Assembly (NCBI RefSeq): GCF_000227745.2
Contig: NC_018012.1
Coordinates: 4,027,412-4,091,411 of the forward strand
DNA length: 64,000 bases
Direction: 5' to 3'
Source of the DNA: Thiocystis violascens DSM 198
Lineage (GTDB): Bacteria > Pseudomonadota > Gammaproteobacteria > Chromatiales > Chromatiaceae
The number at the start of each line of letters is the position of its first letter. Within the stretch, counting starts at the first letter, position 1. Made by a program: the position numbers and the translations under genes. This document shows positions 17,475 through 25,453 of this stretch, one piece after another. A model generated the notes under the pieces. The model was not told where the DNA came from, searched no databases, and saw only the letters and a program-made list of their open reading frames with translations.

Positions 17475-17701
17475 CGCCCGCCGCCGGTGTCGCTTCCGTC
17501 GGATGACAAGCGGATGTGGGCGCTCCTGCTGATCTTGGCCGGGCTGAGACGACACGAACTCCCCAAATAGCCCGCTGCCGCAGGCCATTTTTCATTTTTC
17601 AGACAATCCGCGTCTCGCTGATCGCCGTGAGCTAAGCCTCGTCGCCGAGGCCGGTGGAGAACGGCACGGATCGTTCGGGACAGGGTTAGGAGCATTCTCG
17701 C

Positions 17702-18310
17702 ATGTTGCACGAGGCGGTCGACTGGATCCTGGCGACGGTCAGTAGCTGGGGGTACGCGGGGATTTTCGTCATGATGGCGATCGAATCCTCTTTCTTTCCG
17801 TTTCCAAGCGAGGTCGTGCTGATCCCGGCGGGTTATCTTGCGCATCAGGGCAAGATGGATCTGATCCTGATCCTGCTTGCCTCGGTCGGCGGCTCTCTGG
17901 TGGGCGCCTTTTTCAATTACGGGTTCGCGCTTTGGGTTGGGCGTCCCTTCCTGGAGCGTTACGGCAAATATTTTTTCATCCGGCCCGCGCTCCTGCATCA
18001 AGCGGATGCCTTCTTTGTCAAGCACGGGGCCATTTCCACCTTTACCGGGCGTCTGATTCCGGGTATCCGGCAATTGATCTCGCTCCCCGCCGGGCTCTGC
18101 CGCATGACGATCCCGACCTTCGCCTTCTATACCGGCCTCGGTGTCGGGATCTGGTCCATCGTGCTGATTGCCCTGGGTTACTTTATCGGCGGCAACGAAG
18201 CCCTCATCAAGAACAATCTGACCCTCGTGACCCTGGCCGCGCTGATCTTCGTCGGCCTAACACTCGTCGGTTACGTGGTCTGGCAGCGACGACAGGCGGC
18301 TTCGTCCTGA
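17702..18310 (+). CDS. DedA-family membrane protein
   Basis: 202 residues with four to five membrane spans. Conserved DedA features are visible: IESSFFPFPSEVVLIPAGYL near residues 29-48, GSLVGAFFNYGFALWVGRPF, and the motif FTGRLIPGIRQLISLPAGL. The family comprises undecaprenyl-phosphate or phospholipid flippases needed for envelope integrity. Close downstream of the rfb operon, though with its own 227-base leader, so a link to surface polysaccharide carrier recycling is possible but inferred. Confidence 0.88.
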   Translation: MLHEAVDWILATVSSWGYAGIFVMMAIESSFFPFPSEVVLIPAGYLAHQGKMDLILILLASVGGSLVGAFFNYGFALWVGRPFLERYGKYFFIRPALLHQADAFFVKHGAISTFTGRLIPGIRQLISLPAGLCRMTIPTFAFYTGLGVGIWSIVLIALGYFIGGNEALIKNNLTLVTLAALIFVGLTLVGYVVWQRRQAASS

Positions 18311-18386
18311 CCCCGTCGATCATCGAAAGGGATTGGGTTGCGTCCAGGTCAAGACTCTACTCTTGCATCAACGGGGGCCGCCTCCG

Positions 18387-18601
18387 ATGATAACGGCGGT
18401 GTTCAAGCCGAGCCTGGGTATAGCCGGTTTGCTGCCCTAGCGCAATCTGGCCGATGACCGCTCGCGTTTCTCGGTCGCCATCGTGGGAATCGTCTTCGTG
18501 GCGGTGTTTTTATCGTCATGCAGTGGGGGCTGTTTCTTGGATGTGCCGATAGCACCGCCGCCAGCGTGAGACACACGGGCCGATCCTTGGGTGATGGATA
18601 A
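18387..18601 (+). pseudogene. Remnant of a DevC-type ABC transporter permease
   Basis: Translation from ATG 18387 gives GIAGLLP, an in-frame TAG, then RNLADDRSRFSVAIVGIVFV. After a frameshift at about 18507-18512 the next frame reads VFIVMQWGLFLGCADSTAAS before a stop. Joined, this is the start of DevC-like permeases (WRNLxxDRxRF..V..GI.FA..L...Q.GLFLG). The TAG sits where those proteins have Trp, so TGG to TAG is the likely lesion. The rest of the gene is gone; the papain/inhibitor block starts 30 bases further on. Confidence 0.6.
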
Positions 18602-18629
18602 GGGGCGCAAGGACGGCCAAGCGTTTGAA

Positions 18630-18953
18630 TCAGAGAACCCGGATCGTGATGCCGAATTGCTCGATCGCCTTATCCGGCAGATCCCATGGCCGGCGTAAAT
18701 GTAGGCGGATTTCCTGGTTTCCCCGCGCCAGTGCGACGAAGCGCAGCAAACGCATTCCACCGCGCCCCATTGCCATTCCGGCAGACTCGATGTAGTTCGA
18801 CTCCTTTAGAGTCAACACGGAGCCTTCGCCAGACACGATCTCCCAGCTATAGCCGGTGGCGAGGTTTTCCTCGATGCGAATGACGATTACGTCGCCCGGC
18901 TGGGCGTCGACCGTTTTCCACCGGTCGCTTTGTGTGACGGCAATCTCCGACAT
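18630..18953 (-). CDS. Chagasin-like inhibitor of papain-family cysteine proteases (MEROPS I42)
   Basis: 107 residues from ATG 18953, preceded by AGGAAGG. The three inhibitory loops of the chagasin fold are recognisable: ENLATGYSWEIV (equivalent to NPTTGY), the glycine-rich MAMGRGGMRLLRFVA, and the RPW motif in HLRRPWDLPDKA. Proteins of this family insert these loops into the active-site cleft of papain-like enzymes. It lies 100 bases downstream of a papain-like protease on the same strand, making it the probable cognate inhibitor. No signal peptide, matching the protease. The frame continues upstream to 19205, but that part overlaps the protease gene and is not needed. Confidence 0.82.
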   Translation of the reverse strand: MSEIAVTQSDRWKTVDAQPGDVIVIRIEENLATGYSWEIVSGEGSVLTLKESNYIESAGMAMGRGGMRLLRFVALARGNQEIRLHLRRPWDLPDKAIEQFGITIRVL

Positions 18954-19054
18954 GGATCCCTTCCTGATGGCGCGCCAACCTGCTTCTTGCGGGGCCAGCG
19001 CGCCGTTATGGTACCGCCGTCCCGGCAGTCGCGCCGGAGCGGCAGGTGGTTCCG

Positions 19055-20509
19055 TTATGCGGAACCGTTGGAGCGAGCGATGGTGATGTGCTGGTCCGGA
19101 AGCGCGCCAGCCGCCGCTACTATCGTTGCGTCGTCTTCCGACATCATGCCAAACAGTCCTTCTGCAGCGACCTGCACGGTCTTCAGCTTGCCGCCCATCG
19201 AACATGGCACTGCCGTGACCGTTAGCGTGCCGGAGTCGAAGCCGATGGTGTAGCCACTCAGCCAGATCTTCCAGTAGAACGTATAGGTTCCGGCAGGCAG
19301 TTTAGCCGCATACGCACTGTGGACCTGGACGTGCTGATCGGCGGCTTGGAAGGTTCCCTTGCGCAACGATGCTGTGAACATCACGTTGGTCGCATCGCCC
19401 GTGTACAGGCCGGTCGTGAAGGATTGAGGCGCCGTTCCATTGGCGATAAAGGCCGAAGAATCCGCCACGACTGAGACATACATTTCCCGCGTCAGCGTGA
19501 ACGTTACCGAAGCTACGTTGGAGTTGGCGGAGAACTGTTTTTTGGTGTCGCCCCAGTAGAATTCGTCGTAGGCCATCAGACTCGGTCCGTCCTTGCACAC
19601 TGGCACCTGTGACGGTTTAGCCTTAACCCATGTGGCGGCGTAGCCGATCTTGTTGCAGCCATAGGCGATCCACATATATCCAGATTCGCCCCAGCCGATA
19701 CCCCAAGAGTTCTTGATTCGCCACGCCTGCTTGCTGTCATCCCAACCGATCAGCGTGATCGCATGGTTGATGTTAGCCGTAGAACTCTCGTTGAAGACCC
19801 CGCTCTTGTAGGCTTGAAAAGCCGGTGTCACGGCGACGGCGATGCCTAGCGGACCATAGTCGCATAGCGCCTTCTTCAACTCGGCAACCGACGGGATTTG
19901 CACCTGGCTATTGACGTATCCCCAGACTGCGGCTTTGAAGGGACGCGCGACGCTGGCGTTGCAAGCACCCTTCACCGCCGTGTAAGGATAGTTCTCCTCT
20001 TCCGCCGATCCGGTATTGATGAGATAGTCGTAGGCCCACCAGCCGCCGCCGCAGTCGCCGGCGTCGCTGCAATCGAGAGTGTCCTGCTCCGACGAGTTGA
20101 TCAGCGCGTTGTTCAGGATAGCGTAGCTTCCTTCGAAAGCCCCGTGCGTGCCGAACGCCCAGCAGCTACCGCAGTTGCCTTGGTCCTTGACCGGAGTGAC
20201 CGCGCCGTAGTCGGCCCAGTTGAACTTCGTCGCGCTGGCCACGCACGCCCCGAGCGCCGCCTGCCCCGGTTCATCGAGGGTCTTTGCAACGGCATCTTGC
20301 AGTTGTGCCTTCTCCAGCCAGTCCCCGGGCGGTTTCATTCCGGTGATCTGCTCAGGCTTAAAGTCCATTGCCGTGGTGTAGCCCACGTCGAATGTCCATT
20401 GCTTCGCCACCGCTTCCTGGCGCAGTGCAGCGAGAGCCGACCGGATATCGTCAGAGGCGCTCAACTCTCTTTTTCTATAGTCGAGGGAAGGCGTGATCGA
20501 GTTGCTCAT
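19055..20509 (-). CDS. Papain-like cysteine protease (C1A family) with C-terminal domain
   Basis: 484 residues. After an N-terminal region of about 95 residues (possible propeptide) comes a canonical C1A catalytic domain: YGAVTPVKDQGNCGSCWAF (oxyanion Gln and catalytic Cys), the CGGGWWAYDYL segment, NINHAITLIGWDD (catalytic His) and RIKNSWGIGWGESGYMW (catalytic Asn). A C-terminal part of about 175 residues is rich in beta-type sequence and ends without a known motif. No Sec or TAT signal is seen, so it is either cytoplasmic or exported another way. Start ATG follows AGGGAG. The downstream chagasin-like gene and upstream small genes share its strand. Complete papain enzymes are uncommon in bacteria of this group. 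Confidence 0.9.
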   Translation of the reverse strand: MSNSITPSLDYRKRELSASDDIRSALAALRQEAVAKQWTFDVGYTTAMDFKPEQITGMKPPGDWLEKAQLQDAVAKTLDEPGQAALGACVASATKFNWADYGAVTPVKDQGNCGSCWAFGTHGAFEGSYAILNNALINSSEQDTLDCSDAGDCGGGWWAYDYLINTGSAEEENYPYTAVKGACNASVARPFKAAVWGYVNSQVQIPSVAELKKALCDYGPLGIAVAVTPAFQAYKSGVFNESSTANINHAITLIGWDDSKQAWRIKNSWGIGWGESGYMWIAYGCNKIGYAATWVKAKPSQVPVCKDGPSLMAYDEFYWGDTKKQFSANSNVASVTFTLTREMYVSVVADSSAFIANGTAPQSFTTGLYTGDATNVMFTASLRKGTFQAADQHVQVHSAYAAKLPAGTYTFYWKIWLSGYTIGFDSGTLTVTAVPCSMGGKLKTVQVAAEGLFGMMSEDDATIVAAAGALPDQHITIARSNGSA

Positions 20510-20584
20510 TTGTCGCTCCCTGTTTATAAAAAGCCTTTACGGAATCCGGTGCGCTTCGCCGAAGCGCACCGGCTGCATGGGCAC

Positions 20585-20887
20585 TCACGCCGATGGCGGG
20601 GTTTCCTCCGGCGGAACCATGACTTGTGTTACGTGTTCGACGATGCCGACTTCAGCAGGGGAAAACTCTGGGGCATTCAATGCCTCGTCGTGTCCAACAT
20701 CGCTGACAGCGACGGTTCCTTCGTCATCAGTACCGACCGTCGGCGGCTCCAGATTCGGTTCCACCAATTCGCCCGTCTCGAGAACGCCCGACTCGGTCAC
20801 TGGGGGCTGCATGCCAGGTGCGATTACGCTCCCGATGCTTTCTGCAGCCGATACGTCCCTTGGCGGTTGCAAAGTTGATTTAGTCAC
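20585..20887 (-). CDS. Acidic, proline-rich small protein (100 aa)
   Basis: Starts at GTG 20887 with a good site (GGGAGG, nine bases). It has a strongly acidic, Pro/Glu/Val-rich, low-complexity composition (for example EPNLEPPTVGTDDEGTV and QVMVPPEETPPSA) and no cysteine, so it is likely disordered. No family is recognised. It sits between the papain-like protease (75 bases downstream) and a small Trp-rich gene, all on the same strand. It could be a linker/adaptor or a substrate of the protease; both are speculation. Confidence 0.55.
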   Translation of the reverse strand: MTKSTLQPPRDVSAAESIGSVIAPGMQPPVTESGVLETGELVEPNLEPPTVGTDDEGTVAVSDVGHDEALNAPEFSPAEVGIVEHVTQVMVPPEETPPSA

Positions 20888-20905
20888 GTCTTGACCTCCC
20901 AGTGT

Positions 20906-21130
20906 TTACCAGACATACAGCGTCTTGATCGTGCCGTTTTCCTCTTCCAAATTGACATTGCGGTTTTCCGATCGGGCGTGGGAGAGCATGATGGTCATTG
21001 CCTCCGATTGACAGTCGTGATCCCCCCACAGAAGCTTCCACCCCAAGCCGACAACGTGAATCCATGAGTTGCGGTTTTGAGGACCATAGGAATAGAGGCC
21101 GTCGATCTTCTTGTCATACAGCCATGCCAT
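20906..21130 (-). CDS. Small Trp/Tyr-rich protein, module A (74 aa)
   Basis: Begins MAWLYDKKIDGLYSYGP and has a core VGLGWKLLWGDHDCQS and ending NGTIKTLYVW. A strong AGGAGG precedes the ATG. The same core pattern (LGW-K-LW-DHD ... VKT-Y) occurs in the truncated copy just upstream, so these are tandem paralogues. No family is recognised. Compact, aromatic-rich and without a signal peptide, it looks like a small binding module. Confidence 0.6.
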   Translation of the reverse strand: MAWLYDKKIDGLYSYGPQNRNSWIHVVGLGWKLLWGDHDCQSEAMTIMLSHARSENRNVNLEEENGTIKTLYVW

Positions 21131-21142
21131 GATTCTGTCCTC

Positions 21143-21277
21143 CTAAGCGTAAATGGTCTTGACGCGGCCATCATCTTCCAGGAAGGTCACAGGATGATTC
21201 TTGGCTTTTGCAGATACCAATTGCGATAGCTGACTCACGACCTGAGTGTCGTGATCTGGCCACAGCCGCTTCCAACC
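21143..21277 (-). pseudogene. Truncated paralogue of the Trp-rich module, cut by the IS
   Basis: Only the last 44 codons remain, reading ALGWKRLWPDHDTQVVSQLS through DGRVKTIYA and a TAG stop. It aligns with GLGWKLLWGDHD...TIKTLYVW of the intact 74-residue gene downstream. The first half is missing: the sequence switches at 21278 into the end of the ISAs1 element. The lost part is not found on the other side of the IS, so the insertion was accompanied by a deletion. Confidence 0.7.
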
Positions 21278-22572
21278 CAGGGCAATCGCATCAAGCGCTG
21301 CTAACATTAGCGGGTACCGATGTATCAGCGTCGCCCTTCCTCTGAGGCGACTCGAAGAGCAATTTCGACAGGTAGGACTCGTCCCAACCGGCTTTCAAGC
21401 GTTTGTTCTGGATGCCGAGCTTGGTGCCGTCATTCTTGAGGCGCGAGAGGGCGAGGTGACGCAGGACGGCAAGATTCTCGCGCGCCACCGGATCGCGGAC
21501 ACGGCACTCATCCTCACGAAAGGCGATATCGAGATTCCAATGCAACCCGTTTTCGATGCCCCAGTGACCGCGTACTGCGTGGGCAAAGCGCGCGGCGCTG
21601 GTGCCGATGCTGCCAATGAAATAGCGGGTCTCGACCGAGACCTTGCCGGCGACCTCACGGCGCGATTCAACCATGCCGATCATGTTCATTGCCTCCCACG
21701 AGGCGCTGTGCGGCACGCCGGAAAGATCGCCCAAGGTTTGGTAGCGACGGGTTTCGAGACGACCATGCCCTCGCTCGACGGTTTCGAGGAATGCCGAATC
21801 GACACCGGCGTAGCCTCTGGCGTCGGCGTCGATGAACGCCTCCTCGACCTCGGCGGCCAGCGTTTCCTGGTTGCCTTTGAGCGCGAGCACATAGTCCCCT
21901 CCCTGGTGGATGATCTGCGCGGCAATCTTGGTCTGGCAGCCCATGGCGTCGATGGTGACGATGCAGCCCTCCAGCTTCAGCCACTCCAGCAGACGTGGAA
22001 TGGCCGTGATCTCATTGGATTTGGCGTCGGTGGCGACCTGTCCGAGCACCACCCGATTGGCCGTCGCCCAGGCACTGACCAGGTGCAACGCCGCCAAGCC
22101 CTTGCCGCGGCTGTGGGAGCGGCGCAGGGTCTTGCCATCGACGGCAATGATCTCTTCGGGGATCAGTTCGGCCACCGACGCGCTCCATTGGCGAAAGCAG
22201 GCGGCAAACTGTGCGGGATCGATGAGCGCAAACACCCGCCCGAAGGTGTCGTGCGACGGAATGCCCGCGGGCAGTTTCAGAAACGTGCGCAGCCACGCCT
22301 CCTTGGCCTGTCCGAACGTCTCGACACCCACCCAACCGTCGGCGCCACTGAAGGACGCCGCGATGGTGATCACGATCATCTCACTTAAGAGGTGCCGTCG
22401 TTGGATCGCGCTGCGCGGCTCGTCCAGCGGGGCAAAATGGTGCGCAATCGATCGCTCCACACTCAAGTCGCACATCGGCGAGATCTCCCCAAGATTCTAA
22501 AGACTCAAATCATTGGGGCCGCAGTACGGATTGTCTAACAGTATGCGCTAATGCGTTGATGCGATTGCCCTG
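21278..22572 (-). mobile_element. ISAs1-family insertion sequence, copy 1
   Basis: 1295 bases bounded by inverted repeats starting CAGGGCAATCGCATCAA. Same length and same encoded transposase as copies at 23516 and 37098, but in opposite orientation. Flanking ten-base sequences (GCTTCCAACC left, ACAACGTACC right) do not match, so the target duplication is absent and an adjacent deletion or rearrangement is likely. It separates a truncated caspase-like gene from a truncated small module. Confidence 0.92.
21291..22475 (-). CDS. ISAs1-family transposase (copy 1)
   Basis: 394-residue DDE transposase. Features typical of the family are IAVDGKTLRRSHSRGKGLAA with the first catalytic Asp, IVTIDAMGCQTKIAAQI with the second, LKGNQETLAAEVEE, and the RGHWGIENGLHWNLDIAFRE element with the catalytic Glu near EDECRVRD. 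It is intact, with no stop or frameshift, so potentially active. The protein is identical to the two other copies in the window. Confidence 0.95.
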   Translation of the reverse strand: MCDLSVERSIAHHFAPLDEPRSAIQRRHLLSEMIVITIAASFSGADGWVGVETFGQAKEAWLRTFLKLPAGIPSHDTFGRVFALIDPAQFAACFRQWSASVAELIPEEIIAVDGKTLRRSHSRGKGLAALHLVSAWATANRVVLGQVATDAKSNEITAIPRLLEWLKLEGCIVTIDAMGCQTKIAAQIIHQGGDYVLALKGNQETLAAEVEEAFIDADARGYAGVDSAFLETVERGHGRLETRRYQTLGDLSGVPHSASWEAMNMIGMVESRREVAGKVSVETRYFIGSIGTSAARFAHAVRGHWGIENGLHWNLDIAFREDECRVRDPVARENLAVLRHLALSRLKNDGTKLGIQNKRLKAGWDESYLSKLLFESPQRKGDADTSVPANVSSA

Positions 22573-22967
22573 ACAACGTACCCAAGCCACGAATAACACC
22601 CTTTCGAAATCGCGGTCTGTCCGACACAGTTGTCGCCGTTGGTCAAGCAGGCGAAGGTGTAAACGTGGAGTTGTTTGGTCAGGTCTTCACAATTCGACTG
22701 CGTGATGACCGCCGTGACTTCGCCATTCTTTTCTCCGTAGAAGGCCGTGCAACTTCCGTGATCCAAGGCGACAACGAGCTTTTTGGTCTGTATCGGGTTC
22801 GAGGACAGCCAAAGGTTTACATTCTCCGGACTGGCCTGTTCGTCACTCAGGTCGGTTACGGAGAAGCCTTTGCTCTCTAGATGGGATTTCAGGCCATCGC
22901 CAATGGCGTGCGTTCCAATGGTTGCCGCATCGGCCTTGTTTCGGATAATGAGGATGTCAACGGCCAT
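22573..22967 (-). pseudogene. Caspase-like (clan CD) protein, 3' end removed by the IS
   Basis: Starts at ATG 22967 behind a perfect AGGAGGTG and runs 131 codons before crossing the IS edge; the frame then closes inside the IS at 22548. The pattern KKLVVALDHGSCTAFYGEKN (His-Gly) followed by HVYTFACLTNGDNCVGQTAI (Ala-Cys) and GCYSWLGYV matches the catalytic His and Cys of caspase/gingipain/CHAT-like peptidases. The N-terminal MAVDILIIRNKADAATIGTH and SHLESKGFSVTDLSDEQASP suit the first Rossmann-like strand and helix of that fold. About the last third of a minimal domain is missing. It starts one base after the 69-residue gene, so the two are coupled. The clan call rests on motif spacing only. 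Confidence 0.55.
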
Positions 22968-22968
22968 C

Positions 22969-23178
22969 TCACACCTCCTGTAGCCAGTCGTCAAGATCTC
23001 GAACAATCGCTAGTAGATCTTCATCGACTATGGCGACCCCGGTTTCTTTTTCTTGCTTGAGCTCCTTGTAGACAGTATTAAGAGTGATTTTCCGCTGAGT
23101 CGTTATATTCATGAACGGCTCTGCGGCTCCCTCTGGATGATCTTTCACCCATTGTTCCAGTTTAACCAAATCGACCAT
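22969..23178 (-). CDS. Small helical protein (69 aa), first gene of the protease block
   Basis: Begins MVDLVKLEQWVKDHPEGAAE and ends VDEDLLAIVRDLDDWLQEV; highly charged, predicted mostly helical, no cysteine or signal. A strong GAGGAG precedes the ATG. It precedes the caspase-like gene by one base. Small helical adaptors are often coded next to caspase-like proteases and can serve as recruitment domains, but no homology is claimed. Confidence 0.6.
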   Translation of the reverse strand: MVDLVKLEQWVKDHPEGAAEPFMNITTQRKITLNTVYKELKQEKETGVAIVDEDLLAIVRDLDDWLQEV

Positions 23179-23505
23179 AGTATGATCTCCTCTGAGTGCA
23201 AGGGACTAGGGTCAAAGGGTTGGAGGTCAGGTCTTCATCGCGTGATTGCGTGGCGCCAATGACCTCATGGCTTCGCTCTTTTATTATCTGCCGATCCGGG
23301 TAGACGGCAAGTTTCCCGAGCGAGCATGGCAAAGATTAAGGCAATGATGCGGCCGCAGGTATACTGCTACCGGTATACGGCGCTGTCCCCGAAACATGGG
23401 GCAGCGCAGGCGCGGATCTGTACTAGACTGGAATTGAATCCGTTACACCATTATCAAAACGTCATGCTTGGTCGGTTCTGTTCATTGATGTGTCCATCCG
23501 TCACG
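23179..23505. other. Leader region of the protease block and IS target site
   Basis: No convincing gene. It must hold the promoter for the leftward block. Its right end (23506-23515, ATGCAATCCC) is the left target duplication of IS copy 2. Confidence 0.4.
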
Positions 23506-23515
23506 ATGCAATCCC

Positions 23516-24810
23516 CAGGGCAATCGCATCAACGCATTAGCGCATACTGTTAGACAATCCGTACTGCGGCCCCAATGATTTGAGTCTTTAGAATCTTGGG
23601 GAGATCTCGCCGATGTGCGACTTGAGTGTGGAGCGATCGATTGCGCACCATTTTGCCCCGCTGGACGAGCCGCGCAGCGCGATCCAACGACGGCACCTCT
23701 TAAGTGAGATGATCGTGATCACCATCGCGGCGTCCTTCAGTGGCGCCGACGGTTGGGTGGGTGTCGAGACGTTCGGACAGGCCAAGGAGGCGTGGCTGCG
23801 CACGTTTCTGAAACTGCCCGCGGGCATTCCGTCGCACGACACCTTCGGGCGGGTGTTTGCGCTCATCGATCCCGCACAGTTTGCCGCCTGCTTTCGCCAA
23901 TGGAGCGCGTCGGTGGCCGAACTGATCCCCGAAGAGATCATTGCCGTCGATGGCAAGACCCTGCGCCGCTCCCACAGCCGCGGCAAGGGCTTGGCGGCGT
24001 TGCACCTGGTCAGTGCCTGGGCGACGGCCAATCGGGTGGTGCTCGGACAGGTCGCCACCGACGCCAAATCCAATGAGATCACGGCCATTCCACGTCTGCT
24101 GGAGTGGCTGAAGCTGGAGGGCTGCATCGTCACCATCGACGCCATGGGCTGCCAGACCAAGATTGCCGCGCAGATCATCCACCAGGGAGGGGACTATGTG
24201 CTCGCGCTCAAAGGCAACCAGGAAACGCTGGCCGCCGAGGTCGAGGAGGCGTTCATCGACGCCGACGCCAGAGGCTACGCCGGTGTCGATTCGGCATTCC
24301 TCGAAACCGTCGAGCGAGGGCATGGTCGTCTCGAAACCCGTCGCTACCAAACCTTGGGCGATCTTTCCGGCGTGCCGCACAGCGCCTCGTGGGAGGCAAT
24401 GAACATGATCGGCATGGTTGAATCGCGCCGTGAGGTCGCCGGCAAGGTCTCGGTCGAGACCCGCTATTTCATTGGCAGCATCGGCACCAGCGCCGCGCGC
24501 TTTGCCCACGCAGTACGCGGTCACTGGGGCATCGAAAACGGGTTGCATTGGAATCTCGATATCGCCTTTCGTGAGGATGAGTGCCGTGTCCGCGATCCGG
24601 TGGCGCGCGAGAATCTTGCCGTCCTGCGTCACCTCGCCCTCTCGCGCCTCAAGAATGACGGCACCAAGCTCGGCATCCAGAACAAACGCTTGAAAGCCGG
24701 TTGGGACGAGTCCTACCTGTCGAAATTGCTCTTCGAGTCGCCTCAGAGGAAGGGCGACGCTGATACATCGGTACCCGCTAATGTTAGCAGCGCTTGATGC
24801 GATTGCCCTG
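23516..24810 (+). mobile_element. ISAs1-family insertion sequence, copy 2, with 10-base target duplication
   Basis: 1295 bases with ends CAGGGCAATCG / CGATTGCCCTG. It is flanked by a perfect direct repeat ATGCAATCCC at 23506-23515 and 24811-24820, so this copy arrived by a simple transposition. It is inverted relative to copy 1 with 943 bases between them, giving a composite-like arrangement. The insertion lies just past the stop of the NarL-type regulator. Confidence 0.95.
23613..24797 (+). CDS. ISAs1-family transposase (copy 2)
   Basis: Intact 394-residue DDE transposase identical in protein sequence to copies 1 and 3. Identity of all three indicates recent spread. The short distances from CDS to each end (97 bases left, 13 bases right) match the other copies. 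Confidence 0.95.
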   Translation: MCDLSVERSIAHHFAPLDEPRSAIQRRHLLSEMIVITIAASFSGADGWVGVETFGQAKEAWLRTFLKLPAGIPSHDTFGRVFALIDPAQFAACFRQWSASVAELIPEEIIAVDGKTLRRSHSRGKGLAALHLVSAWATANRVVLGQVATDAKSNEITAIPRLLEWLKLEGCIVTIDAMGCQTKIAAQIIHQGGDYVLALKGNQETLAAEVEEAFIDADARGYAGVDSAFLETVERGHGRLETRRYQTLGDLSGVPHSASWEAMNMIGMVESRREVAGKVSVETRYFIGSIGTSAARFAHAVRGHWGIENGLHWNLDIAFREDECRVRDPVARENLAVLRHLALSRLKNDGTKLGIQNKRLKAGWDESYLSKLLFESPQRKGDADTSVPANVSSA

Positions 24811-24829
24811 ATGCAATCCCGCGAACAGC

Positions 24830-25453
24830 TCAGATCAAGCCCTCTTCCATCGCCTTGCGAACGACTTCGCTTGCGGAATGCAGCCCGAGCTTCTGCATGA
24901 GCCGCTTGCGGTAGGTCTCAACGGTGCCAGGACTGATGCGGAGCGCGCGTGCGATCTCTTTGCTGCTCAATCCATGGGATATGAGCTTGACCACTTCTCG
25001 TTCCCTGGCGGAAAGCGGGGTGGGCTCCCGCCCGTTGCGTCGAAGCGCACGCAATTTCGCCTGTACGGCAGCACTCATGAAGGTTCCGCCAGCGGCGACG
25101 ATACGCACAGCCAGGAGCAGTTCCTCGAATGCGCTGTCTTTGAGGACATAGCCCGCCACGCCAGCGCGCTCGGCATCAAGCGCGATGAAAGGGTTTTCGT
25201 ACATGGTCAATAGCACGACCTGGGTGCCGATCGCCGCGGATTCGATCCGAGCGGCGAGTTCAATGCCGGTGGCTCCAGGCATGGAAAGGTCCAGGATGGC
25301 GACCTCGGGTTTATAGGTTTCGATCAACCGCCAGGCGTTCTCACCGTCGGTCGCCTGGCCGACCAGGGCGATGTCAGGCACATCACGAAACAGTGCGGCA
25401 AGCCCCTGGAGGACAATGGGGTGATCGTCGGCGAGGATGACGCTTAAGGACAT
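24830..25453 (-). CDS. NarL/FixJ-family response regulator
   Basis: 207 residues from ATG 25453 (MSLSVILADDHPIVLQGLAA). Receiver domain with phospho-acceptor Asp in VAILDLSMPGATG and Lys in GYVLKDSAFEELL; C-terminal LuxR-type HTH LSAREREVVKLISHGLSSKE and GTVETYRKRLMQKLGLHS. The start lies 10 bases inside the 3' end of the partner kinase gene, so the pair is coupled. A ten-codon upstream extension is possible but lies wholly in the kinase gene. Target genes unknown. Confidence 0.93.
   Translation of the reverse strand: MSLSVILADDHPIVLQGLAALFRDVPDIALVGQATDGENAWRLIETYKPEVAILDLSMPGATGIELAARIESAAIGTQVVLLTMYENPFIALDAERAGVAGYVLKDSAFEELLLAVRIVAAGGTFMSAAVQAKLRALRRNGREPTPLSAREREVVKLISHGLSSKEIARALRISPGTVETYRKRLMQKLGLHSASEVVRKAMEEGLI

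Noticed and set aside
19898..20878. 326-codon plus-strand frame
   Set aside because: Antisense of the papain protease and the acidic protein, which have motifs or good start sites.
22573..23515. Segment between IS copies 1 and 2 as a simple composite transposon
   Set aside because: Copy 2 has its own intact target duplication and copy 1 has none, so the two did not move as one unit bounded by outer duplications.
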